Of a stretch of DNA of 38,797 bases, positions 9,395 through 17,593 are shown in pieces (positions within the stretch are counted from its first letter, which is position 1; every line of letters begins with the position of its first letter). The notes under the pieces are model-generated. The model searched no databases. It was not told where the DNA came from and saw only the letters and a list, made by a program, of their open reading frames with translations. This stretch comes from Nanobdellota archaeon (GTDB taxonomy: Archaea > Nanobdellota > Nanobdellia > Parvarchaeales > Parvarchaeaceae): assembly GCA_021797085.1 (NCBI GenBank), contig JAKAAG010000003.1, positions 15,598 through 54,394 on the forward strand, given 5' to 3'. The position numbers and the translations under genes were made by a program.

Positions 9395-10130
9395 AGAAGC
9401 TGTGAATGAAACGGTAGTTGAGAGCAGAGAAGCAGCTACAAGCTCAGAATACGCTGGAAAAACATATGAATTCAAAACAGAGCTTGGAAAGGCAGTTAAG
9501 AGCGGTGAGATAAAGGACATAGATGAAATACTGGGAAAGCACCTTAAGATCCTTGAGCCGCAGATAGTTGATTTTCTTATACCTAATCTTCAAGTAGATT
9601 TTCTTTATGTTGGTCAGTCAAAGGGTAAGCTTGGAGGAGGAAAGAGAAGAATAATAAGAAACACACAGAAAGTAACTGCGAAGGCAAAGAGACAACACTT
9701 TTCTGCAATGGCTGTAGTAGGCGATGGAAATGGCCATATAGGCATAGGAAAAGGCAGAGGGCTGGAATCAGTGATTGCAAAAGAAAAGGCACTTAAGAAT
9801 GCTAAGTTAAATATAATCAGTATACTTAGGGGATGCGGCAGCTGGGAGTGCGCATGTCATGGCAGCCATTCAATTCCGTTCAAGGTTTCTGGAAAATGTG
9901 GTTCTGTAGTTGTAACACTTTTGCCTGCTCCGAAGGGGATAAGCTTTTGCGTTATGGATGACATAAAAACCATAATGAGGCTTGCAGGAATAAAGGATGT
10001 TTGGTCTAAAGTAAACGGCCAGACAAATACAAGAATAAATATAGGCTATGCGACTTTCGAGGCATTAAAATCACTTAATTATTATAGATTTTTCAACAAG
10101 GAAAAGGAAAACTTGGGAATAAAGGGATAA
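9384..10130 (+). CDS. rps5: Ribosomal protein S5 (uS5)
   Basis: RQHFSAMAVVGDGNGHIGIGKGRGLESVIAKEKALKNAKLNIISILRGCGSWECACHGSHSIPFKVSGKCGSVVVTLLPAPKG. Confidence 0.97.
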   Translation: MENEEAVNETVVESREAATSSEYAGKTYEFKTELGKAVKSGEIKDIDEILGKHLKILEPQIVDFLIPNLQVDFLYVGQSKGKLGGGKRRIIRNTQKVTAKAKRQHFSAMAVVGDGNGHIGIGKGRGLESVIAKEKALKNAKLNIISILRGCGSWECACHGSHSIPFKVSGKCGSVVVTLLPAPKGISFCVMDDIKTIMRLAGIKDVWSKVNGQTNTRINIGYATFEALKSLNYYRFFNKEKENLGIKG

Positions 10131-10131
10131 A

Positions 10132-10581
10132 ATGGAAAAAATTGCAGTCATAAAGATAAGAACGGATATAGGGAAAAACAAGGCCATAAAGGAGGGATTG
10201 AGGGTCTTTGGGTTGAAAAAGCTTTATTCATGTGTTATACTTGACAATTCTCCACGTAATAAAGGAATACTCAACATAATAGACAGCGTCGTGACTTACG
10301 GTGAGATAGATTCAAAGACACTGTCTAAATTACTTTTAAAGAGGGGAAGGATAAGCAACAAAAAGAAGATAGAGGCAAAGGAACAGGATATAAACTCCTT
10401 TTCAGAGTCTTTTCTAAAAGGAGAGAAAAAGATAACAGATTTAGGCGTTAAAAATCTATTTAATTTGCATCCGCCTATAAAAGGCTTTGAAAGAAAGGGC
10501 AAAAAAGCGCCATTCTCCCTGAAAGGTGCATTCGGTTACAGAGGAGATAAAATAAATGAACTTTTAGACAGGATGATATGA
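10132..10581 (+). CDS. rpl30: Ribosomal protein L30 (uL30)
   Basis: IAVIKIRTDIGKNKAIKEGLRVFGLKKLYSCVILDNSPRNKGILNIIDSVVTYGEID; order. Confidence 0.93.
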   Translation: MEKIAVIKIRTDIGKNKAIKEGLRVFGLKKLYSCVILDNSPRNKGILNIIDSVVTYGEIDSKTLSKLLLKRGRISNKKKIEAKEQDINSFSESFLKGEKKITDLGVKNLFNLHPPIKGFERKGKKAPFSLKGAFGYRGDKINELLDRMI

Positions 10582-10979
10582 AAAGAAAGCATTTGAGAGG
10601 AAGCTCCACGGCTGGAAGAGGATCCGGTAAAAGAACTAGGCATGCTGGAAACAGAGGAGGAGTTGGTAAAGCTGGAGGGGGGAAGAGAGGGCAGCAAAAA
10701 ATGATTTCTTTCCGTGCAAATACCCATACTTATAGTTATTCAAGCGTGAAAAAGGTGCCTTTGAACCTAAAAGATGTTGGCAGCTTAATAGAATCGCTTA
10801 AAAATAAAGGAAAAATAAAGATGGACAATGACAGGTATGAAATAAAGCTTAAGGATCTAGGCTATTCTAAAGTATGCGGTAAATTTAGGAATGAAAAATT
10901 TAAGTTGGCTGTGTATGGAAAGGCCTCCGTAAAGGCTAAGGATGATATATTAGCCAACGGCGGCGAGATCTATGAATGA
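10578..10979 (+). CDS. rpl15: Ribosomal protein L15 (uL15)
   Basis: HLRGSSTAGRGSGKRTRHAGNRGGVGKAGGGKRGQQK; order before SecY. Confidence 0.92.
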   Translation: MKRKHLRGSSTAGRGSGKRTRHAGNRGGVGKAGGGKRGQQKMISFRANTHTYSYSSVKKVPLNLKDVGSLIESLKNKGKIKMDNDRYEIKLKDLGYSKVCGKFRNEKFKLAVYGKASVKAKDDILANGGEIYE

Positions 10980-12369
10980 GAAGTTGAAGAAATTCATTTC
11001 GAATTTACCTGCTGTAACAGTTCCAGAAAAAAAGCTAGATTTGAAGACAAAGATGGAGTGGACCTTCGTTATAGTCGTTCTCTTTATAGTAATGTCCTTT
11101 GTTCCTTTGTTTGGTATAAGTAAGTCATATAGTCTTAATTTTGAGATACTTCAAGTCCTTATAGCTTCACACTTTGGTTCATTACTTTCTCTGGGTATAG
11201 GCCCGATAGTGAGTGCCAGCATTATAATACAGATGCTTCAAGGAACAAAGATAATAAATATAGATACAGCAACAAAGGAAGGCAGAGTTACTTTTCAGGG
11301 AATACAAAAACTCGCTGCATTTGCCTTCATAGCAATAGAAAACGGGGTTTATGTATTCAGCGGAGCGCTTACTCCTGCAGGGCCAGGGTTATTCTTCCCC
11401 GTGGTGATGTTTATCCAGCTTTTTGTAGCGGGTGTAATCCTTCTTTTCATGGATGAGGTTGTAAGTAAGTGGGGTATAGGCTCAGGTATAAGTCTTTTCA
11501 TACTTGCAGGTATATCGCTACAATTGATAAATACAGCATTTAATCCATTTATAACTCCGATAGGCGCGATACCTTCAATAATAGAGGCATTTATTGCAGG
11601 GATACCATTGAATGCAGTGTTTCCTATAATAACAGTTATATCTACGGTTGCTTTGTTTGCAGTTGCTATCTGGCTTCAATCAATAAAGGTGGAGCTTCCC
11701 CTTTCTTTTGGAAGGTTGAGAGGTTATTCTATAAGATGGCCAGTTTCTCTGTTTTATACAAGCATAATACCGATTGTGTTGATAGTTTCGATGGTGGCAG
11801 GTGTGCAGTTTTTCGGTCTTACTTTATCGCATGCCGGTATAAACATATTGGGAACGTTTACTACTGAATCTACAGCATTTGGTACACAGGAGGTTGCAAC
11901 TGGTGGTTTGGCTGCTTATCTTTCACCTCCAACTATACAGCAGCTTTATACAAGTGCAGTGACTACTGGGATAACAGCATTGGAGATAGAATCGATGATT
12001 ATTTACACAGTTATACTTGTGGTAGGAGCTGCTGCTTTTTCTTATGTATGGATGTATTTGGGTGGACAGGATCCAAGGTCCGTGGTAAAACAGCTTATGG
12101 AATCAGGTTTGTCAATGCCAGGTTTTAGAAGGGACGAAAGAGTACTCGTAGATATATTTAAGAGGTACATAATCCCGCTGGCTATACTGGGCGGAGCACT
12201 TACTGGTTTGGTTGCGGCCCTTGCGGCTTTTCTAAACACATTGACAGAGGGTATAGGAATACTTCTTATCGTAATGATAATCTACCAGTTCTACTTCTCA
12301 TTGCAGCAGGACAACGGAGATGAATTCAAACCTATAAAAGACAAGCTCGTTGGGAATACAATGGAGTGA
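10972..12369 (+). CDS. secY: Preprotein translocase subunit SecY
   Basis: Polytopic; LGIGPIVSASIIIQML, KWGIGSGISLFILAGIS, YLGGQDPRSVVKQLMESGLSMPGFRRDERV. Confidence 0.96.
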   Translation: MNEKLKKFISNLPAVTVPEKKLDLKTKMEWTFVIVVLFIVMSFVPLFGISKSYSLNFEILQVLIASHFGSLLSLGIGPIVSASIIIQMLQGTKIINIDTATKEGRVTFQGIQKLAAFAFIAIENGVYVFSGALTPAGPGLFFPVVMFIQLFVAGVILLFMDEVVSKWGIGSGISLFILAGISLQLINTAFNPFITPIGAIPSIIEAFIAGIPLNAVFPIITVISTVALFAVAIWLQSIKVELPLSFGRLRGYSIRWPVSLFYTSIIPIVLIVSMVAGVQFFGLTLSHAGINILGTFTTESTAFGTQEVATGGLAAYLSPPTIQQLYTSAVTTGITALEIESMIIYTVILVVGAAAFSYVWMYLGGQDPRSVVKQLMESGLSMPGFRRDERVLVDIFKRYIIPLAILGGALTGLVAALAAFLNTLTEGIGILLIVMIIYQFYFSLQQDNGDEFKPIKDKLVGNTME

Positions 12370-12408
12370 AGATAAGTTTATTTACTATAAGAAAATAGAT
12401 TAAAGAAT

Positions 12409-13128
12409 ATGAATATAGACGTTATCGCTGTAATATTGATTTCGATAGCTGTAGGAGCTTCTGGTCAAATAGCATATCTTTTCATAGTAGATCATGAGAT
12501 GGTTAGAACCAGCAAGGCAAGGATAAAGGAATTACAGCAGAAAATGAAAGGGATGAAGCCCGATCACCCGGAATTCAAGCCTACTTACAGTGAGTTGATG
12601 GCTGAAAATTCGAAGATAATGAAGCAGTCAATGAAGCCAACGTTCATAACCTTTGTTCCCTTCTTAATAGTCTTCCTTTTAATGTCTTCGTACTTTAGTT
12701 ATGTCCCAGTAGCTATTGGTTCACCAATCGCTGCAACATTCTCCGGTAACATAAACGGAACACTTTTCTCTGCGAATAATTGTATAACGTTCAACGGCCA
12801 CAACAATGTTTCAATATTCTCAAATGACACGTCGCTTAAAATGACTGCAAATATAACAAAAAGTGGTACATGTACTCTTTTTCTTTCAACAAATGGCAAG
12901 GTATACAATAATTCATTTTCATTAGTTGGCAAATCAAAGGTTCAGACGATTAATCTTAATTCGTCAAAGGTGGAGTTTATACCAGATACATTTATAATTA
13001 CAAAGCTTCCATTCAGCTTACCATTAATTGGGAATGAGCTTAATTGGTACTGGGCTTATCTTATAATAACATTCATAACTTCTATAACCTTAAACAGGAT
13101 ACTTATTCATTTTAAGCTAATAGCCTAA
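12409..13128 (+). CDS. EMC3/TMCO1-family (DUF106) Oxa1-superfamily membrane insertase with large extracytoplasmic insert
   Basis: N-terminal TM, coiled-coil region (RIKELQQKMKGMKPDHPEFKPTYSELMAENSKIMKQSMKPTFITFVPF), TM2, ~100-aa Ser/Asn-rich loop, C-terminal TM; located directly after secY as in other archaea. Confidence 0.8.
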   Translation: MNIDVIAVILISIAVGASGQIAYLFIVDHEMVRTSKARIKELQQKMKGMKPDHPEFKPTYSELMAENSKIMKQSMKPTFITFVPFLIVFLLMSSYFSYVPVAIGSPIAATFSGNINGTLFSANNCITFNGHNNVSIFSNDTSLKMTANITKSGTCTLFLSTNGKVYNNSFSLVGKSKVQTINLNSSKVEFIPDTFIITKLPFSLPLIGNELNWYWAYLIITFITSITLNRILIHFKLIA

Positions 13129-14285
13129 ATTAAAGTAGTCTGTGTTTTAAGCATAGTTATGAGTTTGCTTCTTCTCTCCAGATTTGCAGGGAACAGAATC
13201 TTGGATTTAGCAATCATTAAAGCAGTTTGCATGTCTGCAGCGGAAATGCTTTCTCCTTCTAATGCTTTTCTCGCGCCTTCCCTTACAACCCAAACACCTA
13301 GAGGAACAAAGTACTCCGGCAATATTTCTCTTATGACAAGTACGGAATACTGCTCTTTTAACTGTAGAAGTTTCTCAAGAACCGCAAGCCTTATGGCATA
13401 GTATGCTCCCGCGGTGTTCTTCACATATTCCTTTCTTCCATTGTAAAATTCATAGTCTCCGCTACCCATTAAAACGTTGTTTGCATCCCTGTTCCAGGTT
13501 TCAAGAAGCTCAAATGACCACGGGCCTTTTAGGAACATGAATGTAAAGCGGTTTCCAAGGAACTGCCCTGTTTGTATCCTGTAATCCTCTCCTTTTTTGA
13601 ATTCTTTAATCTTTTCAATTTCCTCTTTTCCAAGGGAATCATCAACTGCAGTTATAGACCATTTTGTTGGGACAAGTTTTCTTTTTACGCCCATTGCACC
13701 TACACTCAGTATCTTGCTTATCTTGTTTTCATCTATTTTTGAATTGTAAAGGAATTTTATCCCCTCCTGCGCTTTCATGTCTTTATCATAGTAGATTTTT
13801 TCTATTCTCTGGTCTATCTTGAAATTGTCGTTTATTTTGAATTTCTCCAGCTTTGTTTTTATTCCATGTTGATAAAAGTCTTTGTTGTCTATCTTCGGGA
13901 GATTTACACTGGATACTTTTAGATCTACGTTAAGTTCATTTGAAGATATCACTGCAAGTCTTATCCTTTCTAATTCCTCTAAATCAATATTGTTTACATT
14001 GAAGTTTTTTGACGCGTTTATAAGTTTTGTTCTAAGTGAAAAAACATCCTCTACTTTAAAGTTATTAGCAGCCCATAATTTTGGTGCATCATATATCTGT
14101 GCTTTATTGTCTTCTGTGAAAATTACTCCTACAGAGACATTTGGATAGTTGTATTCTCCGACAAGCGCAGATGGCGGTGTAAATCCGTTTATATCACCTT
14201 TCTTGACGTAGTCAACTATCTTTTTAATTTCGTTTTTGTGTTTTACTATTTCGTAATAAACGGATTTTACATTAGTTACTTTCAT
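13125..14285 (-). CDS. Nre family DNA repair protein (NreA/NreB-like)
   Basis: PPSALVGEYNYPNVSVGVIF, APKLWAANNFKVEDVFSLRTKLINAS, VGAMGVKRKLVPTKWSITAVDDSLGK, FLGNRFTFMFLKGPWSFELLETW. Confidence 0.85.
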   Translation of the reverse strand: MKVTNVKSVYYEIVKHKNEIKKIVDYVKKGDINGFTPPSALVGEYNYPNVSVGVIFTEDNKAQIYDAPKLWAANNFKVEDVFSLRTKLINASKNFNVNNIDLEELERIRLAVISSNELNVDLKVSSVNLPKIDNKDFYQHGIKTKLEKFKINDNFKIDQRIEKIYYDKDMKAQEGIKFLYNSKIDENKISKILSVGAMGVKRKLVPTKWSITAVDDSLGKEEIEKIKEFKKGEDYRIQTGQFLGNRFTFMFLKGPWSFELLETWNRDANNVLMGSGDYEFYNGRKEYVKNTAGAYYAIRLAVLEKLLQLKEQYSVLVIREILPEYFVPLGVWVVREGARKALEGESISAADMQTALMIAKSKILFPANLERRSKLITMLKTQTTLI

Positions 14286-14448
14286 GTCTATCCAATGACT
14301 CCTTTTTTATTTTTCTTCTGTAGTAAGCAACAGTTTCATCCTTTGAGTATTTCTGAGGAGCGTTTATTTCAGTTTCCTTGCCGCATTCCGGGCAAGTCTT
14401 CTTAAGAGTATATCTACCGCAATTCACGCAGAACCTAATCCTCTCCAT
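14272..14448 (-). CDS. nop10: H/ACA RNP component Nop10
   Basis: Not in the ORF track; manual translation MERIRFCVNCGRYTLKKTCPECGKETEINAPQKYSKDETVAYYRRKIKKESLDRHESN* (58 aa) with CxxC...CxxC and PQKYSKDE; adjacent to eIF2-alpha as commonly seen in archaea. Confidence 0.92.
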   Translation of the reverse strand: MERIRFCVNCGRYTLKKTCPECGKETEINAPQKYSKDETVAYYRRKIKKESLDRHESN

Positions 14449-14450
14449 GT

Positions 14451-15176
14451 TTACTGCCTTATTTCCGTGTATTTGAACTCAATGTTTGATGCCTTGCTTT
14501 TTTTGCTGATAAGTTCAAGTAGTTTTTTATTCTCATTCAAAGTCTTTTTTGTATCACCAAGATCTATTGTCATCATGTAAACAGGCGCTTTTATGTATTT
14601 TATCGAAACTCCCTTTATTTTTGCGCAGTCATTTAATACTTCCTTTATCTTTTCAACACCGTTCTCTTCGTAGGTTTTTAGCTCAAGCTGGTTTTTTATG
14701 ATTACTTTCTTTTTGGTTTTTTCAACGAAATCAAGAAGTTCAGCAGTTATTTCCTTGTTCAACTTTAAGTCTTCTAGTTCATCTTTTCCGTTTTTGGAAA
14801 GCGATTCATAGAAATTGAACAGGGATCCGTATTTTTTAATAATCTGCTCTTTCAATTTGTTAGTGTCCTTTTTGTAGAATTTTTCAATCAATTTTATAAG
14901 CCTATTCTCTATGGACCACTCTCTTAACGCTTCCCTCTTTTCGCTGTCTGTTACTCTTTTTATGGACAACTCTGGAGATTGGCCCAAGGTGATTACTTTG
15001 CATACTAACACATCACCTTCCTTAGCAACATCCTTTACATCTCTTACCCACCTTTTGCTTAGTTCTGAAATGTGTATAAATCCTTCTTTTTCCTCGTTTC
15101 CTATGCTTACAATTATACCGTGTTGTAGTAGTTTTCTGACCTTGCAAATGTATATATCTCCTTCCTTTATTTCCAT
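14451..15176 (-). CDS. eif2a: Translation initiation factor 2 subunit alpha (aIF2-alpha)
   Basis: S1 domain: EGDIYICKVRKLLQHGIIVSIGNEEKEGFIHISELSKRWVRDVKDVAKEGDVLVCKVI. Confidence 0.92.
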   Translation of the reverse strand: MEIKEGDIYICKVRKLLQHGIIVSIGNEEKEGFIHISELSKRWVRDVKDVAKEGDVLVCKVITLGQSPELSIKRVTDSEKREALREWSIENRLIKLIEKFYKKDTNKLKEQIIKKYGSLFNFYESLSKNGKDELEDLKLNKEITAELLDFVEKTKKKVIIKNQLELKTYEENGVEKIKEVLNDCAKIKGVSIKYIKAPVYMMTIDLGDTKKTLNENKKLLELISKKSKASNIEFKYTEIRQ

Positions 15177-15237
15177 GTTTACAAGCTAAATGTTTCTATT
15201 TATATAAATAAATATACTGCCATTCTTTATAGTATCT

Positions 15238-15771
15238 ATGAAAAAAACCAAAGAACAACAAACAGTTTTTGTAGGCAGCAAGGTCATAGTAAGTGATCAG
15301 GCCTTAGCTTCCACCCTTTTTAATAAGGGCAGTTTTGGGGCATTTGTGAATGGAAAGCTGGAATTATCGATAGAAGAGGCAGTTTATCTGAATGAAAGAA
15401 AAGAGCTTAAAATATACGACAAGAAAGGAAAGGAATTAAAGTTCCATGAATTACTGGAAATGGCAAAAAAGAAGCAAAAAAGGTTCTGGATAAGGTATCT
15501 GGTTTTCACTGACCTTAGAAATATGGGCTATCTACCAAAGACAGCATTTAAATATGGTGGCGATTTTAGAGTGTATAACAAAGGCTCTATTCCGGGCAAA
15601 GAACATGCGGAATGGATACTTTACTGCTCTGACGAGCATGAGAGCCTTACGCTGCTGAATTTTTCGGCAATGAACAGAGTAGCTCATAGCGTAAGGAAAA
15701 GACTCCTCATGGGTGTAGTTGATGATGAAGGTTCAGTTACATACTATGAGGTTAATTGGGTGAGGATGTGA
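15238..15771 (+). CDS. endA: tRNA-splicing endonuclease, single catalytic unit
   Basis: RYLVFTDLRNMGYLPKTAFKYGGDFRVYNKG...HAEWILYC...SVRKRLLMGVVDDEGSVTYYEVNWVRM; candidate Tyr/His/Lys catalytic residues present. Confidence 0.93.
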   Translation: MKKTKEQQTVFVGSKVIVSDQALASTLFNKGSFGAFVNGKLELSIEEAVYLNERKELKIYDKKGKELKFHELLEMAKKKQKRFWIRYLVFTDLRNMGYLPKTAFKYGGDFRVYNKGSIPGKEHAEWILYCSDEHESLTLLNFSAMNRVAHSVRKRLLMGVVDDEGSVTYYEVNWVRM

Positions 15772-15772
15772 T

Positions 15773-15889
15773 ATGGCAAATCTTTTAAGGAAAAAATTGG
15801 CTTTGAAAAGAAAAAGCGAAAGAAAAAGCAGAAAAGATGAAAACAAATTTGAGGCTAGACTTTACAAGATTATAAATCAAAAGGCTTAG
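15773..15889 (+). CDS. Possible 38-aa highly basic small protein
   Basis: Manual translation MANLLRKKLALKRKSERKSRKDENKFEARLYKIINQKA*; starts 1 nt after endA stop; below the ORF track cutoff. Confidence 0.45.
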   Translation: MANLLRKKLALKRKSERKSRKDENKFEARLYKIINQKA

Positions 15890-16458
15890 ACGATTTCTAC
15901 CTTTATTCTTGATATTAGGTTCAAACCTTCTATTTCTTTTGATTTTATAACTAGGAAAAGAAGTGTAGACCCTTTTTTTGCCTTTTCGTTGCTTCCTATC
16001 TTGAATTTTATCTCCTTTGTTTCCTCACTGTCTATTATCCTCTCTTCAGAGAATTCATTGAAATAAGAATCCTGTATCTTGTCATATATTATTGGCAGGA
16101 AATTATCCCGGTCTTCAAGCTTTATTTCGAAAACCAAAGGTACATCGAAGTTGTTTGTTATTTTTACTGACAATACAAAATTTTCATCTTCTTTTAAATG
16201 TATATCCTTTGCGCTTATTTCTACTGCAAGTTTTGATGAAAGCTCGTCGTTTATCCTTTCTATTATGTCTTTTATCTTTCTTGAATAATCGCTTTTTGTT
16301 AGAAGGCTATTCAATGCATGTATTAAGTCACCTGTTCTCTCATTTTTCATGAGAAGATAATTATACACCCTTTCCTTGTCTTCCGGTTCAAGGTATTTTG
16401 AAAGCGTTTCACTTATAGCTCTTTTTATGCTTTTACTATCGTTTATTGTCAGGTCCAT
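15886..16458 (-). CDS. Hypothetical protein, helical N-terminus plus predicted beta-rich C-terminal domain
   Basis: 190-aa ORF filling the gap between endA and prf1; codon pattern like neighbours; family not recognised. Confidence 0.75.
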   Translation of the reverse strand: MDLTINDSKSIKRAISETLSKYLEPEDKERVYNYLLMKNERTGDLIHALNSLLTKSDYSRKIKDIIERINDELSSKLAVEISAKDIHLKEDENFVLSVKITNNFDVPLVFEIKLEDRDNFLPIIYDKIQDSYFNEFSEERIIDSEETKEIKFKIGSNEKAKKGSTLLFLVIKSKEIEGLNLISRIKVEIV

Positions 16459-16498
16459 AAGTTTTTCTGGAGCTAAACATATTTAATCCTTTTGTGCA

Positions 16499-17593
16499 TC
16501 ACTGTCTCGATGGTCGTTTAAGAAATGCAGCCACTCCTCCTAGGTTGAAAAGCTGCTGCCCATCGCTTGAATCCTTTGATATTAGTTCAACGTCAACATT
16601 CTTTCCTTTGCCAAGGTAGTAAAACTCGTTTCTTTTGCTTTCCTCTAATCCTGTAGAAATCAAAAGGATATCTACATTATCGCTTTCAAGCTCCTTTCTT
16701 ACCGCTTCTTCCCCATATGTTGAAAGGTTGTCGTTTCTGGCTATGCTGCTCAATAGTTTCTGTACATATTCCTTTTCAATAGTTATTCTTTCATTTGCAA
16801 GTATATCCTTGCTTTTTTCAACTAATTCCCGCAGTCCGCTTTCATCCGTGTAACTTATGCTTCTTACCCCCTTTATAAGATTTTTAAGGTTTGTTATAAG
16901 ATAGCCGCTTTCAATGAAATTGTCCTTGGCAGGCCCCGGTCCACCGATTATTATCCCTTTAAGTTCTTTGTTAAAGAACAGGTCTTTTGCGGTATCTGCT
17001 ATTTCTTTATAGAAATCTCTTATCAATCCTTCTCTTTCCCTAGAGAAACGCATTGCCGACTGGCCACCTTTCGAGAATTTTCCCGGTACCAAAGATTTAA
17101 TGTGCTTGAGAACGTCTATTCTTGATCCTTCCAGTATACCGAAAGTCGCTTCCCTTAAGTCAAGAACTATTAAGCCGTATGCGTTTTCCTGGTGGTACAT
17201 CTGCTTTAAAGGTTCAGTTATAAATCTCTGGTCGCAGCGGTAAAGCCTTATGTCTGATTTAACTGGGGGAACTATCTCCCATACCTTTATGTCAGGTTCG
17301 CCTTCTCTTTCAGAGGTATTCCCGCAGAATATGACTAAGCCGTTTTCAGGAGTGCTTCGTATAAGCTTAAGCTCATTCATTATCTTTTCCAATGCATCTA
17401 TTACATTTTTCCTGTTATTCCTGTCCTTTATGTTTGTCGCAGTGCTTTTTTCGTCCGCTAATTGAGAACGTATTAAATCTAAATTGAAACCTCCCGGTAC
17501 GTAAACAGTTACAAGTTCTGTATGTCTTCCCTTTATACCTTCTAGGTAGTTTATGAGGTTGAGTATTTCAAATTCATCCATAAAAATCAGCAA
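16499..17593 (-). CDS. prf1: Peptide chain release factor aRF1
   Basis: GGQ motif (KFSKGGQSAMRFSREREG), YxCxxxF (YRCDQRF), NIKS-equivalent reads NIKD (STATNIKDRNNRKNV); start may be MDEF at 17581. Confidence 0.95.
   Translation of the reverse strand: MLIFMDEFEILNLINYLEGIKGRHTELVTVYVPGGFNLDLIRSQLADEKSTATNIKDRNNRKNVIDALEKIMNELKLIRSTPENGLVIFCGNTSEREGEPDIKVWEIVPPVKSDIRLYRCDQRFITEPLKQMYHQENAYGLIVLDLREATFGILEGSRIDVLKHIKSLVPGKFSKGGQSAMRFSREREGLIRDFYKEIADTAKDLFFNKELKGIIIGGPGPAKDNFIESGYLITNLKNLIKGVRSISYTDESGLRELVEKSKDILANERITIEKEYVQKLLSSIARNDNLSTYGEEAVRKELESDNVDILLISTGLEESKRNEFYYLGKGKNVDVELISKDSSDGQQLFNLGGVAAFLKRPSRQ

Noticed and set aside
17423-17434. Stop codon reassignment as explanation for NIKD in aRF1
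   Set aside because: TAA, TGA and TAG all end recognisable genes here and no in-frame stops interrupt conserved genes, so reassignment is not supported by this window.
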